A stretch of DNA of 64,000 bases from Hordeum vulgare subsp. vulgare (Eukaryota; Streptophyta; Magnoliopsida; Poales; Poaceae): the NCBI RefSeq assembly GCF_904849725.1, contig NC_058519.1:359693974-359757973 (forward strand), given 5' to 3'. How positions within the stretch are numbered: position 1 is the stretch's first letter; every line of letters begins with the position of its first letter. The position numbers and the translations under genes were made by a program. The notes beneath the pieces are model-generated. The model ran no database searches and was not told where the DNA came from. It saw only the letters and a list, made by a program, of their open reading frames with translations. This document shows, piece by piece, positions 58,336 to 64,000 of the stretch.

Positions 58336-61022
58336 TTCTATCGCTACTATGCCTAGCTAAGGGCGTTAAACAATAGCGCTTGTTGGGAGGCAACCCAATG
58401 AATTTATCTTTTTCTTTCTGTTTTGTTGCGTCCACACTTTCACAATTCTGTTGTGATTGTGTTTTTTGTGTTTCTTTTTGTGTTTGAGCCAAGCAAAACC
58501 TTTATGATTAGTCTTGGTAATGGTTGTTTGATCTTGCTGGAAAAAGACAGAAACTTTTCGCTCATGAGATGATTTTTCATTTTTATTCAAAAAGAGCTTT
58601 TCAGTTGTTCCTTTTTCTGCTGATTGATTTGCTTTTTCCCTAGACCTTCGTAATTTTTTAGAATTTTTGAGGTACCAGAAGTATACGAAGTATACAGATT
58701 GCTACAGACTGGTCTGTTTTTGACAGATTCTGATTTTGTTGAGTTGGTTGCCTGTTTTGATGAAACTATGGTTAGTATCGGGGGGTACTAGCCATGGAAA
58801 AGTGAGAATATAGTAGCTCATCATCAATATAGATGGAATTCAAGTTTGCTACAGTACCAAAAGAAGTGGTAGTTTGTTTTCTTGTACTAATGTTATCACA
58901 AGTTTTTGTTTAAGTTTTGGGTTGTGAAGTTTTCAAGTTGTGGGTGACGTTCTCATGGACAAAGAGATAAGGAGTGGAAGGAGCTCAAGCTTGGGGATGC
59001 CCAAGGCACCCCAAGCCAAATTCAAGGACACCAAAAAGCCTAAGCTTGGGGATGCCCCGGGAAGGCATCCCCTCTTTCGTCTTCATGATATGTGTTTCGC
59101 TTGGAGCGTCTCGTATCATAGGAGTCTTTTCTTTTTGTTGTGTCACAATCATCCTTGCTGCACACCTTTTTGAGAGATAGAGACATGCACTCATCGTGAT
59201 GTTGCTAGAATGCTCATTGTGCTTCACTTATATCGTTTGAGCTAGATACTTTTGCTCATTGTGCTTCACTTATATCTTTTGAGCTAGATACTTTTGCTCA
59301 TAGTGCTTCACTTATATCTTTTGAGCTAGATACTTTTGCTCTTGTGCTTCACTTATATCTTTAGAGCACAGCGGTGCGTGATTTGGTAGTTGTCTTATGC
59401 TATGAAAGTATTCCCATGTGCTAGGTATCCAAAGAGGATGCAAAAACCTCCATCTTCATGTGCATTGAGTAGAAAGAAAAGTTTCGATTCCTCTCAATTA
59501 ATTTTGAGACATGGATTCGGTAATATTAAGAGTTATGTTAGTAGGGTGTTGTGAATCTAGAGATACTTGTGTTGGAGTTAGTGATTCCCGTAGCATGCAC
59601 GTATGGTGAACCGCTATGTTAGGAAGTCGGAGCATAATTGATCTATTGATTGTCATCCTTTGTGTTGAGGTCGGGATCGCGCGATGGTTTACACCTACCA
59701 ACCCTTCCCCTCGGAGTATGCGTTTAGCACTTTGTTTCGATTACTAATAAAAACTTTTTCAACAAGTATGTGAGTTCTTTATGACTAATGTTGAGCCCAT
59801 GGGATTGATGCACTTTCACCTTCCACCATTGCTAGCCTCTTTAGCGCCGCGCAATTCTCGCCGGTGCACAAACCCACCAAATTCCTTCCTCAAAACAGCC
59901 ACCATACCTACCTACAATGGCATTTTCATAGCCATTCTGAGATATATTGCTATGCAACTACCACCGTTCCGTCTCATGACTTGTGTCGTCACTTTCTTAT
60001 AGCCATTGCATGATCATACTAGACCGTTGCACATCCCGGTACACTGTCGGAGGCATTTCCTATGGAGTCATCATCATTCTGATCTTTGAGCTTTGAGTAA
60101 CTAAAAAGGGTGATGATATCATTATTAGAGCATTGTCCCATGTGAGGAAATAAAAAAAAGAGGCCAAAGAGCCCAAAAACAAAACAAAAAAGAGAAAATA
60201 AAAAAAGAGCCCTAAGAGCCCAAATAAAAAAAAGAGGATGAGAGAAAAAGAGAGAAGGGACAATGCTAATATCTTTTTCCACACTTGTGCTTCATGTTGG
60301 CACCATGTTCTTCATGATTAAGAGCTTCTTGATTTGTCACTACCATATGCTAGTGGGAATCTTCGTTTTATAACTTGGCTTGTATATTCCAATGATGGGC
60401 TTCCTCAAAATTTCCCTAGGTCTTCAAGAGCAAGCAAATTGGATGCACACCCACTAGTTTTCCTCTTGAGCTTTCACATACTTATAGCTCTACTGCATCT
60501 CTTGTATGGCAATCCCTACTCATTCACATTGATATCTATTAATGGGCATGTCCATAGCCTATTGATACGCTCAGTCAATGTGACCATCTCCTCCTTTTTT
60601 GTCTCACAACCACCACCACACTCTATTCCACCTATAGTGCTATATCCATGGCTCGCGCTCATGTAATGCGTGATAGTTATAAAAAGTTTGAGAAAGTAAG
60701 AGTGCAAAAACAATTACATGGCCAATTTCGGGGTTGTGCATGATTTACATTAGTTGTGTGAGGATGATGGAGCATAGCCAGACTATATGATTTTGTAGGG
60801 ATAACTTTCTTTGGCCTTGTTATTTTGAAAGTTCATGATTACTTTGCTAGTTTGCTTGAAGTATTATTGTTTTCATGTCAATAGCAAACTATTGTTTTGA
60901 ATCGTACAGATCTGAATATTCATGCCACGTGAAAGAAGTTGCAAAGGACAACTATGCTAGGTAGCATTCGACATCAAAAATCCATTCTTTATCACTTCCC
61001 TACTCGAGGACGAGCAGGAGTT
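58336..61022 (+). other. 3' noncoding region of element R
   Basis: 2.7 kb without a supported protein; the short frames are unsupported. It holds two exact copies of the polypurine-type word AAGCTTGGGGATGC (58987-59000, 59042-59055), a 42 bp tandem repeat (59212-59365), the shared 16-base motif (59899-59914) and an A-rich block (60140-60260). Where reverse transcriptase and integrase would be expected there is nothing recognisable. Confidence 0.7.
59212..59365. repeat. 42 bp tandem repeat, ~3.7 copies
   Basis: Units start at 59212, 59254, 59296 and 59338 with GCTCAT(T/A)GTGCTTCACTT and end with TTGAGCTAGATACTTTT. The last copy is partial. The near-identity of the copies suggests recent expansion. 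Confidence 0.92.
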
Positions 61023-61037
61023 AAGCTTGGGGATGCT
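61023..61037 (+). other. polypurine tract, element R
   Basis: AAGCTTGGGGATGCT directly before the LTR start at 61038. Confidence 0.8.
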
Positions 61038-62582
61038 TGATACGTCTCCAATGTATCTATAATTTTTGATGGTTTCATGCTATTATCTTCTCAAACTTTG
61101 GATGTTTTGCATGCCTATTATTTATTTTCTGGGACTAACTTATTAACTCAGTGCCAAGTGCCAGTTCCTGTTTTTTCCATGTTTTTGACCCCTTTCAGAG
61201 GAGATTTTGAAACAGAGTCCAAACGGAATAAAATCCCCGAAAAGATTTTTCTGGAACGGAAGAAGAACAGAGAGCTTGGGGGCCAATTCAGAAGAGCCCC
61301 AGGGGCCCCACAAGCCCCCACCCCGCGTCCAAGGGGAGCGCGCCATGCAGGCTTGTGGGCCCCCTGGAGGTCCCCTGACCTAGATCTTGCGCCTATAAAT
61401 TCCCAAATATTCCCAAAAAAATCAGGGGAGCATCATAATCACTTTTCCGCCGCCGCAAGCTTCTGTCTCCGCAAGATCCCATCTGGGGCACGTCCTGGTG
61501 CCCTGCCGGAGGGGGATTCGGACATGGAAGACTTCTCCATCAACACCATGAGCTCTCCGATGATGCGTGAGTAGTTCACCATAGACCTACGGGTCCATAG
61601 CTAGTAACTAGATGGCTTCTTCTCTCTCTTGGATCTTCAATACAAAGTTCTCCATGATCTTCATGGAGATCTATCCGATGTAATCTTCTTTTGCGGTGTG
61701 TTTGTCGAGATCCGATGAATTGTGGATTTATGATCAGATTATCTATGAATCTTATTTGAGTTTCTTCTGATCTCTCTTATGCATGATTTCATATCCTTGT
61801 AATTCTCTTCGAGTTGTGGGTTTTGTTTGGCCAACTAGATCTATGATTCTTGCAATGGGATAAGTTCTTGGTCTTGGGTTCATATCGTAAGGTGACCTCA
61901 CCCAGTGACAGAAGGGGTAGCGAGGCACGTATCGTGTTGTTGCCATCAAGGGTAAAAAGATGGGGTTTTCATCATTGGTTTGAGATTATCCCTCTACATC
62001 ATGTCATCTTGCTTAAAGCATTACTCTATTCGTCATGAACTCAATACACTAGATGCATGCTGGATAGCAGTCGATGTGTGGAGTAATAGTAGTAGATGCA
62101 GAAAGTATCGGTCTACTTGTCTCGGACGTGATGCCTATATGCTAGATCATTGCCTTAGATATCGTCATGACTTTGCGCGGTTCTATCAATTGCTCGACAG
62201 TAATTTGTTCACCCACTGTAATACTTGCTATTTTGAGAGAAGCCTCTAGTGAACACTATGGCCCCAGGGTCTACTCCACACCATATTTTCAGCCTTATAC
62301 TTTTTACTACGTTGCACTTTCCGCCTTCAGATCTCACTTTTGCAAACAATCTTGAAGGGATTGACAACACCTTTGAAGCGTTGGGTGCAAGTTTGTTTGT
62401 GTTTGCGCAGGTACTCTGGACTTGACGAGACCCTCCTTCTGGATCGATACCTTGGTTCTCAAACTGAGGGAAATACTTACTGCTCCTGTGCTGCATCACC
62501 ATTTCCTCTTCAAGGGAAAAAATAACGCAAGCCCAATCTCCGTCAAAGTTTCAATTCTGGCGCTGTTGTTTGAGAAGTAGCA
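61038..62582 (+). repeat. 3' LTR of element R
   Basis: 1545 bp from TGATACGTCTCCAATGTATC to GAGAAGTAGCA, fixed by the duplication TCCAC that follows. TATA box at 61392-61401. Unusually, a primer-site-like TCTGGCGCTGTTG stretch (about 62555-62571) lies inside the LTR just before its end. Confidence 0.88.
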
Positions 62583-62587
62583 TCCAC
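62583..62587. other. target-site duplication TCCAC (right), element R
   Basis: Pairs with 55924-55928. Confidence 0.92.
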
Positions 62588-64000
62588 CAAAACCTCTAGC
62601 GTAGGTCCTGATACATCTTAGTACTACCATGATGAATGATGAGAGGATAATAATGAACCTCCTTGAGGATCAACTACTGCAGAAGTTTGCTCTTAGGAAC
62701 CACTAGACGGTTTTGAAAGAACACGACACCTTGCTCATTGATAGAGAAATCCCTAGCGTTTCCGCTAGCAATATTCTCCTTGATCCGGGATATACCCTTA
62801 TCATATGTCTGCACAGCTATGATTTGATCCCCAAGAGTAGGTTTCACCACCAGGTTAGAAAGGAATCCTTGAGGAACAATGTGAAGATTTAACTTCTGAA
62901 ATTCCTCATAGAGATGTGGTTGACCTTGTTGTAACATCAGATTGTTACAATAAGACTTACGACTTAGTGCATCAGCCATGACATTGGCCTTCCCCGGGGT
63001 CTAAGTTATCCGTAAGTCGTAATTTGTGATCAACTCAACCCACCGTCTTTGCCTGAGATTCATATCCGGCTGGGTGAAGATATATTTCAGACTTTGATGA
63101 TCAGTGAATATTTCGCAACGATTACCAAGAAGGTAATGTCGCCAGGTTTTAAGTGCATGGACTACAGCTGCAAGCTCAAGATCATGTGTGGGTTAATTAT
63201 CCTCATGTGGATGCAACTGTCGAGATGCGTATGCAATCACATGACGATCCTGCATGAGAATGCAACCTAATCCTTGTCGCGAGGCGTCGCAATAGATAAC
63301 AAAGTCCTTAGGAAAATCTGGTGGTAGCAACACAGGTGCAGAAGTCAGGCGTCTTTTCAGTTCCTGAAAACTATGCTCACACGGTGGTGTCCACTCGAAC
63401 TTTTCATCTTTCTTGAGGAGTTCAGTTAGAGGCTTTGCAACCTTGGATAAATTCTCGACAAAGCGGTGACAATGGCTCGCTAGACCAAGAAAACTCCTAA
63501 CTTGCTTAACCGATTCAGGTTGAGTACAATCAATGACGGCTTGAACTCTCTCGGGATTGACAACAATACCCTTACCAGAGATTACGTGGCCTAGATAGGT
63601 CACTTCTGTAACCAAAATTCACATTTTGAAAACTTCGCACAAAGGCGATGCTCTCGAAGTTTCATCAATACCAGCCTTAGATGCTCGGCATGTTCTCGTT
63701 CATTCTTCGAGTAGATGAGAATATCATCGAGGTATACCATGACGAATTAATCCAAATACTCCATGAAGATTGAATTCATCAAGCGAGAGAAGGTGGCTGG
63801 GGCATTGGTTAAACCGAAGGACATGATGGTGTACTCGTATTGGCCATAACGAGTGACAAAGGCCGTTTTTGGAATGTCCCCATTCTTGATCTTGACTTGA
63901 TGGTAACCCAACCTCAAATCCATTTTTGAGAAGACTGAGGATCCAGCGAGCTGATCATACAGATCGTTGATCCTGGGGAGCGGATACTTGTTCTTTATGG
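62588..64000 (-). pseudogene. reverse transcriptase and RNase H of chromovirus Q (second segment)
   Basis: From the window edge the minus strand gives reverse transcriptase ([20 protein letters not shown], then [20 protein letters not shown] near 63730), the RT-RNase H connection ([20 protein letters not shown]), RNase H ([52 protein letters not shown]) and the linker to integrase. A TAA near 63748 replaces a codon just before YLDD, one shift lies near 63610, and stops lie near 63195, 63002 and 62674. It continues beyond the window, where protease and gag are expected. Similarity to P is clear throughout, but the two are distinct families. Confidence 0.85.

Larger units (their letters stand above)
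55929..62582 (+). mobile_element. Element R: non-autonomous gag-protease LTR retrotransposon
   Basis: A plus-strand element inside pol of Q, with 5 bp duplication TCCAC. Parts: truncated 5' LTR (55929-56312), gag-protease gene (56340-58335), 2.7 kb noncoding region, polypurine tract (61023-61037), and a full 3' LTR (61038-62582, 1545 bp). A deletion joins the middle of the 5' LTR directly to gag, removing the LTR end, the primer-binding site and leader. Reverse transcriptase, RNase H and integrase are absent, so it relied on a helper. LTR divergence over the shared 384 bases looks like roughly 5 percent by eye. Confidence 0.9.

Noticed and set aside
59212..59365. Possible CRISPR-like array
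   Set aside because: The repeats are directly tandem with no spacers, and the context is a plant retrotransposon.
60019..60284. Hydrophobic Phe/Leu-rich minus-strand frames, apparently membrane-like
   Set aside because: They come from an A-rich low-complexity tract read in reverse.

Overview
The window looks like intergenic DNA of a large grass genome, most likely a Triticeae species (wheat, Aegilops, barley or rye). It is made almost entirely of nested LTR retrotransposons plus one CACTA DNA transposon. Family likenesses (Sabrina/Fatima/WHAM-type Athila elements, Tekay-type chromoviruses, Tat-type and Sirevirus elements) come from recalled family features and were not checked by search. I see no intact host gene, tRNA, rRNA or CRISPR array. 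Every coding stretch of real quality is gag, protease, reverse transcriptase, integrase or an accessory retrotransposon ORF, and most carry stops or frameshifts.

Layout. 1-1687: end of a chromovirus LTR (C). 1688-4644: Athila-like element D, minus strand, cut by C on its left. 4645-10911: element E, minus strand, a gag-protease-only Athila-like element whose 3' LTR was hit by D. 10911-29288: Athila-like element G, plus strand. Its integrase is split by element H (11138-24713, minus strand, target duplication TGGTT). H carries a CACTA element J (11287-14228, duplication AGT) in one LTR and a short-LTR non-autonomous element K (19059-23282, duplication ATTGT) in the other. 29371-32859: decayed Tat-like gag-protease remnant L, plus strand. 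32860-36506: Sirevirus fragment M, minus strand (LTR plus env-like ORF). 36529-42419: element N, an LTR followed by a spliced gene on the plus strand, antisense to that LTR. 42420-51394: chromovirus P, minus strand, with one 4.1 kb LTR and a nearly complete gag-pol with a chromodomain. 51395-64000: related chromovirus Q, minus strand, interrupted by element R (55929-62582, plus strand, duplication TCCAC).

Insertion order can be read from the nesting. G is older than H; H is older than J and K; Q is older than R; E is older than D. D is probably older than C. Four target-site duplications are confirmed by sequence on both sides.

The parts most worth a second look are: the multi-exon non-transposase gene and the near-perfect 57 bp foldback inside CACTA element J; a 16-base motif identical in the 3' noncoding regions of four different Athila-like elements; internal copies of the polypurine tract; the gag-protease-only elements E and R; and the antisense spliced gene in N.
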